Shown here: piece by piece, positions 7,877 to 17,847 of the stretch
Position numbering within the stretch: the first letter of the stretch is position 1
Layout: each line of letters begins with the position of its first letter
NCBI GenBank assembly: GCA_937870755.1
Contig: CALMZV010000145.1
Coordinates: forward strand, 2,501-66,500
From: an uncultured Methylocystaceae bacterium
Lineage (GTDB): Bacteria; Pseudomonadota; Alphaproteobacteria; Rhizobiales; Beijerinckiaceae
Length of the DNA: 64,000 bases
Direction: 5' to 3'
Position numbers and translations under genes: made by a program
Notes under the pieces: generated by a model
Told to the model about the DNA's origin: nothing
The model's database searches: none
Seen by the model: the letters and a program-made list of their open reading frames with translations, nothing else

Positions 7877-7904
7877 AATAGACCACGTGCGGCGGCGCTT
7901 TCAA
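7877..7904 (-). promoter_or_regulatory. Candidate promoter of the cys operon
   Basis: On the minus strand TTGAAA (7904-7899) and TCTATT (7882-7877) are separated by 16 bp. Transcription would begin near 7870, giving a very short leader that still contains the AGGAG of the first small gene. The remaining 235 bp up to the plus-strand gene at 8140 hold no gene; a short palindrome CATCT-N7-AGATG at 8046-8062 may serve the plus-strand promoter. Confidence 0.4.
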
Positions 7905-8139
7905 CGCGACCGGCGAAGAAAGAAAAGCGCTTCCCTGCGTAGGCGGCGCGGCGAACGATTTCTTTTGCGCGCGCGCCCGCCCGGGCAAGAAAACTGTCGC
8001 GGGCGTCGCGACGCCTTGCGCCGGTTCTTCGCCGCGCGACCGGAAGCATCTATTTATCAGATGTTTGGTGTGATCGGGCGCGTCTCTCTTGCCTTGTTCG
8101 CGCCGATCCACTACCCGTTTGCGCGACAGGAAGGACCCC

Positions 8140-8373
8140 GTGGCCGACAAGAAACCGATCAACTGGACCCACGCCTCGACGCTGATCGCGGTCGCGATCC
8201 TCGTCGGCACGGAACTCGTCGGCGCCTCGTGGGCGGCCGGCTGGGCGCTCGGCGGCCTGTTCCAGCTCGGGCCGGCAATTTCCCGCGCCTTCGAGATCGC
8301 GTTCGCGCTGATTGGCTTCGTCGGCCTCTATTTCTTCATGCGCACCGCAATCCGCCACGAACCGATCCGCTGA
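8140..8373 (+). CDS. Small two-helix membrane protein
   Basis: A 77-residue protein that starts at GTG 8140, preceded by AGGAAGGA at 8129-8136. After a hydrophilic beginning (ADKKPINWTHAS) two hydrophobic helices follow, the first about residues 12-38 and the second about 46-66, with a short basic tail. I do not recognise a family or function. The gene stands alone between the divergent cys operon and a convergent crotonase-family gene only 3 bp away. Start codon, ribosome site and hydrophobic pattern support a real gene. Confidence 0.65.
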   Translation: MADKKPINWTHASTLIAVAILVGTELVGASWAAGWALGGLFQLGPAISRAFEIAFALIGFVGLYFFMRTAIRHEPIR

Positions 8374-8376
8374 CGC

Positions 8377-9120
8377 TCATTTCGCGCGCGCCATGAATGC
8401 GGCGATGCGCGCCTCGCTGTCGGGGCCGCGCCCGGCGCTCTTGTAGATTTCGTGCGCCAGACCCGCCGACAGCGGCAGGCCGTCCGTGTCCATCATCAGC
8501 TTCTTGTTGGCGCGGTGGCTGAACCACGACAGCGCCAGCATTTCGTCGACCAGCGCGTCGAGCTCCTGGTCGAAACCGGCGTCGGCGAAACAATAGTCGG
8601 CAAGTCCGATCGACAGCGCCTCCGCGCCGGCCACGGTGCGGCAGGTGAACATCATGCGGCGGGCGGCGGCCGGACCCACGCGGCGCGGCAGGCGCTGGCT
8701 CATGCCCCAGACCGGGGTGAGCGCCCAGCGCGCGTGGGTGTCGCCGAATTTGGCGTTCTGCGAGGCGACGATGAGATCGCCGGCGAGCGCCAGTTCCAGC
8801 CCGCCGGTGTAGCAGTGGCCGTGCACGGCGGTGATGACGGGTTGCGGGAGATTGGCGAGTTTCTCGATCGTCTCGCTCTGGAAGAAGGGCGTGGGCGGCC
8901 TGTCGCCGGCGGCGATGCCGGCGAGATCGTTGCCGGCGCAGAAAGCCTTGCCCGCGCCGCGCACGACCACCACGCCTATCCTGTCGGTCTCGTCCGCCAG
9001 CCGGTCCACATGGTCGCGCAACTCGCGAAAGGTCGCGATGTTGAGCGCATTCAGCTTGTCCGGCCGGTTGAGGGTGAGATAAGCGGCGCCGTTTCGGTCC
9101 TGCCGCAGCACGTTCTGCAT
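8377..9120 (-). CDS. Enoyl-CoA hydratase/isomerase (crotonase) family protein
   Basis: The 247-residue protein has the crotonase fold signatures: LNRPDKLNALN near the start, the oxyanion-hole segment KAFCAGNDL (58-66), and GHCYTGGLELALAGDL (101-116), where E109 aligns with the first catalytic glutamate of rat enoyl-CoA hydratase. The second catalytic glutamate (in the motif before GxGGxQRL) is missing: the protein reads FGDTHARWALTPVWGMSQRL. Classical hydration of enoyl-CoA is therefore doubtful, and an isomerase or other crotonase reaction is more likely. No beta-oxidation genes flank it. Confidence 0.85.
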   Translation of the reverse strand: MQNVLRQDRNGAAYLTLNRPDKLNALNIATFRELRDHVDRLADETDRIGVVVVRGAGKAFCAGNDLAGIAAGDRPPTPFFQSETIEKLANLPQPVITAVHGHCYTGGLELALAGDLIVASQNAKFGDTHARWALTPVWGMSQRLPRRVGPAAARRMMFTCRTVAGAEALSIGLADYCFADAGFDQELDALVDEMLALSWFSHRANKKLMMDTDGLPLSAGLAHEIYKSAGRGPDSEARIAAFMARAK

Positions 9121-9190
9121 CGCTTCCTCCGGTTGTTGCGGAGGATATTGCCGCGCGGCGCCGGCGGGCGCAATGATCGGGCTTGCGCGT

Positions 9191-10141
9191 TCAGCCGCCG
9201 TTGAAGCGGCGGATCGCCTCGTCCACGGCCGTGCGCTGGCTCTGGGTGAGGCCCGCGAGCTGACTGTCGAGCCAGGAGTCGTTCAGCCCTGCCGCGCGCG
9301 CGATGAGATGCCACTTCATCGCCTCCACCATGTCCTGCTTCACGCCGCGGCCGGCGGCCAGCAGTCGGGCGGCGCGGTTCTGCGCGACCGCGTTGTTGCG
9401 CTGGGCGGCCTTGAGGAACATGCGCGCGGCGCCGGTTTCGTCCTTTTGCGCGCCCTCGCCGTTGAACAGCATGATCGCGTATTCGACCATGCCCGGCACG
9501 TTGTCGGACTCGGCCGCCTGCCTGAACCGCCTGATCGCCTCGGCGTCGTTGCGTGGCGCGCCCTTGCCCTGGTGCTGGAGCACGCCGAGCGAATAGGCGG
9601 CATCCGCGCTGCCGGCGTCCGCGCCCCTGGTGAAATGGGCGATCGCCTTCGCAAAATCCGGTTGCGCGCCGTTGTCCTCGATCGCCATCACGCCGAGATT
9701 GTAGCTGGCTTCGGCGTGACCGGCGGCGGCGGCCTTCTCGAACATGGCCTGCGCATGCTTGCGGTCCCTGGCCATGCCGCGCCCTTCGAGCGCGGCGACG
9801 CCGAGCGCGAACGCCGCGCGCGCGTCGCCGAGGTCGGCCGCCTTGCGAAACCATTCGGCGGCGGCTTTCAGATCGCGCGGCGCGCCCGAGCCTTCGGTGT
9901 AGAGCTGGCCGAGCAACGTCATCGCGGCGGCGTCGTTCCCGTTCGCCTCCACGCGCTTCATCGCCTCCTTGAAGGCGGTGACGAAATAGCCGCGCTGATA
10001 GGCGCCGTAGGCGGCGTCGCCCTGCGGTTCCGGCGCGGCCGGGGACAGCGTGAAGGTCGGCAGGTTGGGCGTCGCCGGCGTCTGGGCCGCGGCGATCTGC
10101 GCCAGCGCGAGGAATGCGAAAGCCAGAGCCGGGCGTTTCAT
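9191..10141 (-). CDS. Secreted Sel1-like (TPR) repeat protein
   Basis: The 316-residue protein begins with a signal peptide (MKRPALAFAFLALAQIAAAQ). From about residue 70 it has six or more Sel1 repeats of 35-37 residues, each recognisable by a core such as AAEWFRKAADLGDARAAFALG. Sel1 repeats form superhelical scaffolds for protein-protein contacts, often in the envelope, and no enzymatic domain is present. The start overlaps the stop of the upstream ThiE-like gene by 4 bp (ATGA), so the two are translationally coupled. Confidence 0.85.
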   Translation of the reverse strand: MKRPALAFAFLALAQIAAAQTPATPNLPTFTLSPAAPEPQGDAAYGAYQRGYFVTAFKEAMKRVEANGNDAAAMTLLGQLYTEGSGAPRDLKAAAEWFRKAADLGDARAAFALGVAALEGRGMARDRKHAQAMFEKAAAAGHAEASYNLGVMAIEDNGAQPDFAKAIAHFTRGADAGSADAAYSLGVLQHQGKGAPRNDAEAIRRFRQAAESDNVPGMVEYAIMLFNGEGAQKDETGAARMFLKAAQRNNAVAQNRAARLLAAGRGVKQDMVEAMKWHLIARAAGLNDSWLDSQLAGLTQSQRTAVDEAIRRFNGG

Positions 10142-10761
10142 GCGCTCGCTCCCTGTTTCAGCATGGCGTGCGCGGCCGCGACCGCAGCCGCCGGTCCGCG
10201 CGCATCGCTCCAGATCGCGTTTTCGAGCGCGACGAATTCGGCGGGCGTGCGGGCAAGCTCGGCCGCCTCGTCCAGCGTGTGGGCGAAGGCGACGCACGGC
10301 ACGTTGAATATCTCCGCCCACCACATGGCGCGCTCGCGCACGTCGTGCGCGGTGGTCGGATCGTCCGGGCCGCCGAACATCAGATAATCGACATCCTGCT
10401 CGCCGACGGTCATGCAGTCGTCGCGCGTTTCGAGGCCGCCGACGCCGACGATACGGTCCGGCTTCAGCGCGTCGAGCGCATCGTGCAACGCGTCGGGCGT
10501 TGTCGCATGCGCGCCGTCGGCGCCCGCGCGCGCGGCGAGCTGCGCGTCGCCGTCCACCAGCAGCGCCGCCCCGGCCTGCTGCACGAGCGGGGCGAGCGCG
10601 CGCACGATCTTCTTCGCCTCGCCCGCATCGCGGGTGGCGAAGCGCACCAGCACGCAGGCGACATCGCCTGCGCCGAGCGCGGCCGCAAGCGCGGCGTCGA
10701 ACGGCGCGGCGGCGGCGAGTTTGGGCGTGACAAGATAGAGGCGTGGCGATTCGTCGGACAT
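10138..10761 (-). CDS. ThiE-like protein with degenerate active-site motifs
   Basis: A 207-residue (beta/alpha)8-type protein related to thiamine-phosphate synthase: it has LYLVTP at the start, GAALLVDGDAQLAARAGADG in the middle, then VGVGGLETRDDCMTVGEQDVDYLMFGG. Key ThiE motifs are altered. The HLGQ-D segment after GADG is replaced by AHATTPDAL, and the C-terminal GGI phosphate-binding loop is not recognisable. No thiamine genes lie nearby. It is likely a paralogue with another or lost activity, coupled by a 4-bp overlap to the Sel1-repeat gene. Confidence 0.75.
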   Translation of the reverse strand: MSDESPRLYLVTPKLAAAAPFDAALAAALGAGDVACVLVRFATRDAGEAKKIVRALAPLVQQAGAALLVDGDAQLAARAGADGAHATTPDALHDALDALKPDRIVGVGGLETRDDCMTVGEQDVDYLMFGGPDDPTTAHDVRERAMWWAEIFNVPCVAFAHTLDEAAELARTPAEFVALENAIWSDARGPAAAVAAAHAMLKQGASA

Positions 10762-10827
10762 GGACCGGATGGATTACATTGCGAGCCGTCGATCCGGTTT
10801 AATCAGAATTCCGGCGAAAGCGCGACC

Positions 10828-10853
10828 TTTTCTCCTTTCGTCGGAGAAAGGAG
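10828..10853 (+). promoter_or_regulatory. Hairpin abutting the ribosome-binding site of the AhpD-like gene
   Basis: TTTCTCC at 10829-10835 can pair with GGAGAAA at 10843-10849 over a 7-base loop. The Shine-Dalgarno AGGAG (10849-10853) begins at the last base of the hairpin, and its GGAG could alternatively pair with the CTCC at 10832-10835. This could modulate translation of the gene at 10862, but the element is short and may be chance. Confidence 0.3.
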
Positions 10854-10861
10854 CTCCAGCC

Positions 10862-11332
10862 ATGAAACCTCGCCTCGACTATGCCGCCGAAGCGCCCGAG
10901 GTGCGCGCCATCCTGCTCGACCTCTGGAAGAAGGTGTCCGCGCTCGGTCTGGACGAACAACTGCTGCGGCTGGTCTACCTGCGCGCCTCGCAGATCAACG
11001 GCTGCGCCTTCTGCATCGACATGCACGCCAAGGACATGCGCGCGGCGGGCGAAAGCGAGCAGCGCGTCTACATGATGAGCGCCTGGCGCGAGAGTCCGCT
11101 CTACGACGAGACGGAAAAAGCCGCGCTCGCCTGGACCGAGGCGGTCACGCGGCTGGAAAACCGGGAGGTCGCGGATGAGGTCTACGACCTCGCGCGCGCG
11201 CATTTCCAGCCGGCCGATCTCGCGAAGCTCACGCTCGCGATCGTCGAGATCAACTGCTGGAACCGGTTCAACGTCGCCTTCCGCACCACGCCCGGCGGCT
11301 ACAAGCCCGTCGCGCGCGCCAAGGCCGGATAA
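10862..11332 (+). CDS. Carboxymuconolactone decarboxylase (AhpD-like) family protein
   Basis: The 156-residue protein has the AhpD core: LVYLRASQINGCAFCIDMHAKDMR, with the redox pair C-A-F-C and the downstream histidine that complete the family active site (E-x-x-x-N-G-C-x-x-C-x-x-x-H type). AhpD-like proteins are alkylhydroperoxidase partners or peroxidases; no AhpC gene is nearby, so the natural partner is unknown. ATG 10862 has AGGAG upstream. The gene is bounded downstream by a strong terminator shared with fba. Confidence 0.88.
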   Translation: MKPRLDYAAEAPEVRAILLDLWKKVSALGLDEQLLRLVYLRASQINGCAFCIDMHAKDMRAAGESEQRVYMMSAWRESPLYDETEKAALAWTEAVTRLENREVADEVYDLARAHFQPADLAKLTLAIVEINCWNRFNVAFRTTPGGYKPVARAKAG

Positions 11333-11333
11333 G

Positions 11334-11359
11334 GAAACGGCGCCCGAAGGCGCCGTTTC
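11334..11359. terminator. Bidirectional hairpin terminator between AhpD-like gene and fba
   Basis: GAAACGGCGCC (11334-11344) and GGCGCCGTTTC (11349-11359) form a perfect 11-bp stem with a CGAA loop. It lies 2 bp after one stop codon and 15 bp from the convergent fba stop, so it can serve both strands. The U-tract is short (three bases, inside the stem). Confidence 0.75.
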
Positions 11360-11374
11360 TCGAAGGCCGCCCGC

Positions 11375-12442
11375 TCAGGCGAATTTGGGGTCGAGTTCGC
11401 CCTTCTCGTAGCGTTTCGCCATTTCCGCGAGCGTGAGCACGCGCTTGATCTTCGACGCCTGACCGGCCGTGCCGAACTCCTCCAGGCGCTGCCTGCAGAG
11501 CTTGGTCATGGCCTCCTGCGCGGGTTTCAGATATTTGCGCGGATCGAATTCGCCGGGGCTTTCGGCGAAGACCTTGCGGATCTGCCCGGTGATGGCCATG
11601 CGGTTGTCGGTGTCGATGTTGATCTTGCGCACGCCGTTCTTGATGCCGCGCTGAATCTCCTCCACCGGCACGCCCCAGGTCTGGGGCATCTTGCCGCCGT
11701 ATTTGTTGATGACGTCCTGCAGATCCTGAGGCACGGAGGAGGAGCCGTGCATGACGAGATGCATGTTCGGCATCTTGCGATGAATTTCCTCGATCACGTT
11801 CATCGCCAGCACCTTGCCGTCCGGCTTGCGCGTGAACTTGTAGGCGCCGTGCGAGGTGCCCATCGCGATGGCGAGCGCGTCGACCTTCGTCTCCTTCACG
11901 AATTTCACCGCCTCGTCCGGATTGGTCAGAAGCTGGTCGTGGCTGAGCTTGCCTTCCGCGCCGTGGCCGTCTTCCTTCTCGCCTTCGCCGGTTTCCAGGC
12001 TGCCCAGAACGCCCAGTTCGCCCTCGACCGAAATGCCGCCGAGATGGGCCATGTCGGTGACGGTCCGGGTCACGCCGACGTTGTAGGCCCAGTCGGCCGG
12101 GGTCTTGCCGTCCTCCTTGAGCGAGCCGTCCATCATGACGGAGGTGAAACCCGCCTGGATGGCGGTCATGCAGGTGGCCGGGCCGTTGCCGTGGTCGAGA
12201 TGCACGCAGACGGGAATGTGCGGATAGATTTCGACCACCGCGTCCATCATGTGCTTGAGCATGATGTCGTTGGCGTACTGACGCGCGCCGCGGGAAGCCT
12301 GGATGATGACCGGAGCGTCGACCGCGTCGGCCGCCGCCATGATGGCGAGCGCCTGCTCCATGTTGTTGATGTTGAACGCCGGCACGCCGTAGGAATGTTC
12401 GGCGGCGTGGTCGAGCAATTGTCTCATCGTGATGCGGGCCAT
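11375..12442 (-). CDS. fba: Class II fructose-bisphosphate aldolase, Calvin-cycle subtype
   Basis: The 355-residue zinc enzyme interconverts fructose 1,6-bisphosphate with glyceraldehyde 3-phosphate and DHAP. Metal and substrate residues are visible in CVHLDHGNG (near 80), [23 protein letters not shown] and [11 protein letters not shown]. The insertion with [19 protein letters not shown] marks the subtype usual in autotrophs and many alphaproteobacteria. No RuBisCO gene is present in the window, so the subtype alone does not show autotrophy. It is the last gene of the minus-strand tkt-gap-pgk-fba group, 28 bp after pgk. Confidence 0.95.
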   Translation of the reverse strand: MARITMRQLLDHAAEHSYGVPAFNINNMEQALAIMAAADAVDAPVIIQASRGARQYANDIMLKHMMDAVVEIYPHIPVCVHLDHGNGPATCMTAIQAGFTSVMMDGSLKEDGKTPADWAYNVGVTRTVTDMAHLGGISVEGELGVLGSLETGEGEKEDGHGAEGKLSHDQLLTNPDEAVKFVKETKVDALAIAMGTSHGAYKFTRKPDGKVLAMNVIEEIHRKMPNMHLVMHGSSSVPQDLQDVINKYGGKMPQTWGVPVEEIQRGIKNGVRKINIDTDNRMAITGQIRKVFAESPGEFDPRKYLKPAQEAMTKLCRQRLEEFGTAGQASKIKRVLTLAEMAKRYEKGELDPKFA

Positions 12443-12470
12443 CGGGGTCTCCGTTCTTCGTCGCTTGCGA

Positions 12471-13673
12471 TCAGGCTTTGAGGGCTTCGACGCCCGGCAG
12501 CGCCTTGCCTTCCATCCACTCGAGGAAGGCGCCGCCGGCGGTCGAGATATAGGTGAAGTCGTCGGCGGAGCCTGCGTGGTTGAGGGCCGCGACCGTGTCG
12601 CCGCCGCCGGCGATGGCGACGAGTTTGCCCGCTTTCGTCAACGCCGCCGCCTTGTGGGCGACCGCGACCGTGCCGGTGTCGAACGGGGGAATCTCGAACG
12701 CGCCGAACGGGCCGTTCCACACGAGCGTCCTGGCGCCCGCGAGCCTGGCTTCGACGAGCGCGACCGTCTTGGGCCCGACGTCGAGGATCATCTCGTCGTC
12801 ATGCACATGCGCCACATCGTCGATGCGATGGGCTGCGTGCGGCTTGAACTCCTTCGCCACGAGCGCGTCGACCGGCAGCACGATCTCGCAGCCGGCGGCC
12901 CTCGCCTTGTCCTCGATCTCGCGCGCGGTGGCGACGAGATCGTGCTCGCACAGGCTCTTTCCCACCTTCACGCCGCGCGCGGCGAGGAATGTGTTGGCCA
13001 TGCCGCCGCCGATGATGAGAACGTCGACTTTCTTCACCAGATTGCCGAGCAGGTCGAGCTTGGTCGACACTTTCGCGCCGCCGACGATCGCGGCGACCGG
13101 CTTCTTCGGATTTCCGAGCGCCTTGTCGAGCGCTTCGAGTTCGGCCTGCATGGTGCGGCCGGCGTAGGCGGGCAGTTTGTGGGCAAGCCCTTCGGTGGAG
13201 GCGTGCGCGCGATGGGCGGCCGAGAATGCGTCGTTGACATAAAGGTCGCCGAGTTTCGCCAGGGCGTCGACCAGCGCGGGGTCGTTCTTCTCCTCGCCCT
13301 TGTGGAAGCGGGTGTTCTCGAGCAGCAGCACGTCGCCGTTCTCGAGCGCGTCAACCGCTTTCTCCGCCGTCTCGCCGATGCAGTCGTCGGCGAAGGCGAT
13401 CTTGCGGCCGAGCCGTTCGGCGAGCGCCGCGGCGACGGGCTTCAGCGAATCCTCGTCCACGCGCTGGCCCTTCGGGCGGCCGAAATGGGCGAGCAGCACC
13501 ACCTTGCCGCCCTTGTCGGCGATCTCGCGAATGGTCGGCAGAATGCGGTCGATGCGCGTTGTGTCGGTCACGCGGCCTTCTTCCATCGGCACGTTGAGGT
13601 CGACGCGCACGAGCGTGCGTTTGCCGGCGAGCGAGGCGGAATCGAGAGTGCGAAAGGCGGGCATGGCGTTCAC
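12471..13673 (-). CDS. pgk: Phosphoglycerate kinase
   Basis: The 400-residue two-domain kinase converts 1,3-bisphosphoglycerate and ADP to 3-phosphoglycerate and ATP. It has the N-terminal signature [18 protein letters not shown], the basic-patch histidine and arginines (HFGRPKG), the hinge region with [15 protein letters not shown], and the C-terminal nucleotide loop [12 protein letters not shown]. Length is standard. It lies between gap (51 bp upstream, with an intrinsic terminator in the gap) and fba. Confidence 0.96.
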   Translation of the reverse strand: MNAMPAFRTLDSASLAGKRTLVRVDLNVPMEEGRVTDTTRIDRILPTIREIADKGGKVVLLAHFGRPKGQRVDEDSLKPVAAALAERLGRKIAFADDCIGETAEKAVDALENGDVLLLENTRFHKGEEKNDPALVDALAKLGDLYVNDAFSAAHRAHASTEGLAHKLPAYAGRTMQAELEALDKALGNPKKPVAAIVGGAKVSTKLDLLGNLVKKVDVLIIGGGMANTFLAARGVKVGKSLCEHDLVATAREIEDKARAAGCEIVLPVDALVAKEFKPHAAHRIDDVAHVHDDEMILDVGPKTVALVEARLAGARTLVWNGPFGAFEIPPFDTGTVAVAHKAAALTKAGKLVAIAGGGDTVAALNHAGSADDFTYISTAGGAFLEWMEGKALPGVEALKA

Positions 13674-13685
13674 GAAATCCTGGAG

Positions 13686-13713
13686 AAAAAACGGCGCGAG
13701 AGACCCCGCGCCG
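13686..13713 (-). terminator. Intrinsic terminator between gap and pgk
   Basis: On the minus strand CGGCGCG (13713-13707) pairs with CGCGCCG (13698-13692) over an 8-base loop and is followed at once by six T residues (13691-13686). This is a textbook intrinsic terminator placed inside the tkt-gap-pgk-fba group. It would reduce or stop read-through from gap, so pgk may rely on partial read-through or its own promoter. Confidence 0.65.
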
Positions 13714-13724
13714 CGTTTGCCTGA

Positions 13725-14732
<1,008 letters not shown>

Positions 14733-14923
14733 TGTTTCATCCTTCCGTCGGCGAGCCTGCGCGCCTGCGGCGCGCGCGCCCTTGAGAGAATCGAACAGGC
14801 CGGCACAGGCGGCGCGAACGCGGCGCAGACGCGTCTTCCCGCGTCGTTTCGTCGTCGTTTGCCGTCGTCTTTGTGCGGCGCGCGCTCCATATCACAGGCG
14901 ATTGCGCCCGTCATGCGGCCGGA

Positions 14924-16906
14924 TCAAACCCGCGCGAGAGCCGCGCGCGTTTCGGCCGCAACCACTTCCGCCGTCAGGCCGAAATGGGCGAACAGGTTTT
15001 TCGCCGGCGCGCTTGCGCCGAAGCCGCGCATGCCGACAAAGCCGCCGTCGGAGCCGATGATGGCGTCCCAGCCCTGACGCACGCCGGCCTCGACGCCGAT
15101 CCGCACGGGCGCCGAACCGATGACCTTCGCGCGTTCGGCGGCCGGACGGGCGGCGAACAATTCGAACGAGGGCACGGAGACGACGCGCGTCGCCACGCCC
15201 TCCTTCGCCAGCAGGTCGCGGGCGGCGAGCGCGATCTCCACTTCCGAGCCGGATGCGAACAGGCTCGCTCGCGCACCCTGCGCGCCGGCGAGTTCGTAGG
15301 CGCCTTCCGCCACGCGGTTGGCGGCGCCGGCCGCGCGCACCGTCGGCAGGTTCTGCCGCGTCAGCGCCAGCACAGTCGGCCCCTCGCGCCGTTCCACCGC
15401 CACCTGCCAGGCTTCCGCCGCCTCCACGGCGTCGGCCGGGCGAAGCACCACCAGATTGGGCATGGCGCGCAGCGCCGCCAGATGTTCGACCGGCTGATGG
15501 GTCGGGCCGTCCTCGCCGAGCCCGATGGAGTCGTGGGTGAAGACGTAGATCGCCTGCACGCCCATCAAGGCGGCGAGCCGGATGGCGGGCCGGCAGTAGT
15601 CGGAAAAGACCAGGAACGTGCCGCCGCCGGGCACGATCCCGCCATGCAGCGCCAGGCCGTTCATGGCGGCGGCCATGCCGAATTCGCGCACGCCGTAGTG
15701 GACATAGGCGCCGCCGAAGGCGCCGGGCGCGATGGGGGCGGCGGTCTTGGCCTTGGTGTTGTTGGAGCCGGTGAGATCGGCGGAGCCGAGCAGCAGTTCC
15801 GGCGCATGCGGCACGATGGCCTCGATGGCCGTCTCGCTCGACTTGCGGGTGGCGAGCGCCGGCTTTTCGGCTGCGAATTTCTCCTTGAGCGCGACGAGCG
15901 CCTGCGCCACCTCCGGCTTCAGCCGGCCTTCGAGACGGCGGGCGAGTTCCGCGCCGCGCGCGCCCGCGCCGGCGAGGCGGCCGGCCCATGCCTTGCGCTC
16001 GACGGCGCCGCGCGCGCCGATGGCCCGCCAGCCGGCGAGGACGGCAGGCGGAATCTCGAACGGCCCGGCGCTCCACCCGAGTTTTTCCTTGGCGGCCTTC
16101 GCCTCCTCCGGCCCCAGAGGCTCGCCATGAGCCTTGGAGGTGCCCGCGCGATTGGGCGCGCCGTAACCGATGGTGGTGCGGCAGGCGATCAGCGTCGGCC
16201 GGTCGGCGGTTCTGGCGCGTGCGATGGCGGCGGAAACGGCGTCCTGATCATGACCGTCGACCCGTTCGGCGGTCCAGCCGGCCGACCGGAACCGTTCGAT
16301 CTGGTCGACGGAGCAGGACAGCGAAATGGGGCCGTCGATGGAAATGTCGTTGTCGTCCCAGAGCACGATCAGCCGCGACATTTTCAGGTGGCCGGCGAGC
16401 GCGATCGCCTCCTGCGACACGCCTTCCATCAGGTCGCCGTCGCCGGCGATCACATAGGTGCGATGATCGACCAGGTCGTCGCCGAACTCGGCGTTCAGCC
16501 GGCGCTCGGCGAGCGCCATGCCGACGGCGGTGGCCAACCCCTGTCCGAGCGGGCCGGTGGTCGTCTCCACGCCGGGGGTGTGGCCGTATTCGGGATGGCC
16601 GGGGGTCTTCGAGCCAAGCTGGCGGAAGCGTTTCAGCTCGTCGATCGGCAGGTCGTATCCGGTCAGGTGCAGCAGCGCGTAGAGCAGCATGGAGCCGTGG
16701 CCGGCCGAGAGCACGAACCGGTCGCGGTCGGGCCAGGCGGGGTCAGCGGGGTCGAATTTCAGGTGGCGGGCGAACAGCGCGACGGCGACGTCGGCCGCGC
16801 CCATCGGCATGCCGGGATGACCGGATTTGGCGGCCTCCACCCCGTCGATGGCGAGCGCCCGAATGGCGTTGGCCAGATCGGCGTTCGATACGCTCGTCGT
16901 CGTCAT
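14924..16906 (-). CDS. tkt: Transketolase
   Basis: The 660-residue thiamine-diphosphate enzyme links the pentose-phosphate pathway to glycolysis. The cofactor motif begins [13 protein letters not shown] and ends with the [10 protein letters not shown] segment. The substrate histidines are in the N-terminal GHPGMPMG and [20 protein letters not shown] stretches, and the pyrimidine-domain signature [11 protein letters not shown] is present. It is the first gene of the minus-strand carbon-metabolism group and is divergent from the DUF4164-zapA genes, an arrangement conserved in many Hyphomicrobiales. Confidence 0.95.
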   Translation of the reverse strand: MTTTSVSNADLANAIRALAIDGVEAAKSGHPGMPMGAADVAVALFARHLKFDPADPAWPDRDRFVLSAGHGSMLLYALLHLTGYDLPIDELKRFRQLGSKTPGHPEYGHTPGVETTTGPLGQGLATAVGMALAERRLNAEFGDDLVDHRTYVIAGDGDLMEGVSQEAIALAGHLKMSRLIVLWDDNDISIDGPISLSCSVDQIERFRSAGWTAERVDGHDQDAVSAAIARARTADRPTLIACRTTIGYGAPNRAGTSKAHGEPLGPEEAKAAKEKLGWSAGPFEIPPAVLAGWRAIGARGAVERKAWAGRLAGAGARGAELARRLEGRLKPEVAQALVALKEKFAAEKPALATRKSSETAIEAIVPHAPELLLGSADLTGSNNTKAKTAAPIAPGAFGGAYVHYGVREFGMAAAMNGLALHGGIVPGGGTFLVFSDYCRPAIRLAALMGVQAIYVFTHDSIGLGEDGPTHQPVEHLAALRAMPNLVVLRPADAVEAAEAWQVAVERREGPTVLALTRQNLPTVRAAGAANRVAEGAYELAGAQGARASLFASGSEVEIALAARDLLAKEGVATRVVSVPSFELFAARPAAERAKVIGSAPVRIGVEAGVRQGWDAIIGSDGGFVGMRGFGASAPAKNLFAHFGLTAEVVAAETRAALARV

Positions 16907-17144
16907 GAAATCGTCCCGCGCTTTAACCGTGCGCGCGCCCCGCGCCCGCCCGGTTCCTTAACAGGACAAGGCATCGAGTCAACGCGCGCAGCCCGCGCGC
17001 AGCCAGCGCCCGGGCTGCGCGCCTGGGAGGAAAGCGCGAAGAAATCCGTGCAATCCGCCTTCGTGGCGCGCGAAAAGCGCGCGCGCGGATTGACGCGACT
17101 CAGTCGCGCGCCTCCAATGGCGGTTCCATGAAAGCCGCCCGACC

Positions 17145-17453
17145 ATGACTGCCGATTCCGTGCGCGAGCCCGCGCCGGCGCATGGGCTCACGCTCGCCCT
17201 TGCCCGGCTGGAGGCGGCGCTGACCGCGCTGGAGGCGGCGGCCGAACGCCGGCTGGAGGCCGCGCGCGTGCAGGCCGAACTCGGCGAGGCCTTCGCCGCC
17301 ATGCAGGACGACCGTTCGCGGCTGGCGCTCGAACTGGACGACGCGCTGGCGCGCGGCCGGAAACTCGAGTCGGCCAACGACGACGTCGCCCGCAGACTGG
17401 ACCGGGTGGGGGCTGCGCTGGCGGCGCTCTCCGGCGCACAGCGGGAGGGCTGA
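17145..17453 (+). CDS. DUF4164 coiled-coil protein
   Basis: A 102-residue protein that is almost wholly alpha-helical, with heptad-like alanine/leucine/glutamate/arginine repeats (for example TALEAAAERRLEAARVQ) and an SRLALELDDALARGRKLE segment matching DUF4164. Proteins of this family sit just before zapA in alphaproteobacteria and are presumed to act with it in cell division, though that has not been shown. A six-codon frame (ATG 17128) ends at a TGA overlapping this ATG. The gene ends 1 bp before zapA. Confidence 0.75.
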   Translation: MTADSVREPAPAHGLTLALARLEAALTALEAAAERRLEAARVQAELGEAFAAMQDDRSRLALELDDALARGRKLESANDDVARRLDRVGAALAALSGAQREG

Positions 17454-17454
17454 G

Positions 17455-17817
17455 ATGGGGCAGGTGGTCGTCACCATCGCCGGCCGCGTTTACCGCATGG
17501 CGTGCGAGGACGGGCAGGAAGACCACCTCGAACGGCTCGCGCGCGACCTCGACGCCAAGATGGCGCAGTTGCGCGAAGGGTTCGGGGAGATCGGCGAGCA
17601 GCGGCTCGCCATCATGACCGCGCTGACGGTGGTCGACGAACTGGCCGAAACGCAGGCGCGCCTGGCCCGCGCCGAACGCGCGGCGGAGGTCGCGCGCGCC
17701 GAAGTGGAAGCCGCGCGCGCCGGCGACAGCGCCGTGCAGACGCAGGTCGCGACCGCGCTTGCCGCTGCCGCAGAGCGTATCGAAAAGGTCGCGCGCGACC
17801 TCAACACCAAAATCTAA
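17455..17817 (+). CDS. zapA: Cell-division protein ZapA
   Basis: The 120-residue protein has the ZapA head (QVVVTIAGRVYRMACEDGQEDHL) and a central RLAIMTALTVVDELAETQARL segment leading to a long C-terminal coiled coil. ZapA bundles FtsZ filaments at the division ring in the cytoplasm. The next feature on this strand is the 6S RNA, the usual zapA-ssrS-cyclo-ligase order. It is probably co-translated with the DUF4164 gene 1 bp upstream. Confidence 0.9.
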   Translation: MGQVVVTIAGRVYRMACEDGQEDHLERLARDLDAKMAQLREGFGEIGEQRLAIMTALTVVDELAETQARLARAERAAEVARAEVEAARAGDSAVQTQVATALAAAAERIEKVARDLNTKI

Positions 17818-17847
17818 GATCCGTTCGCGCCCGCCGGCGTCGCGGCC

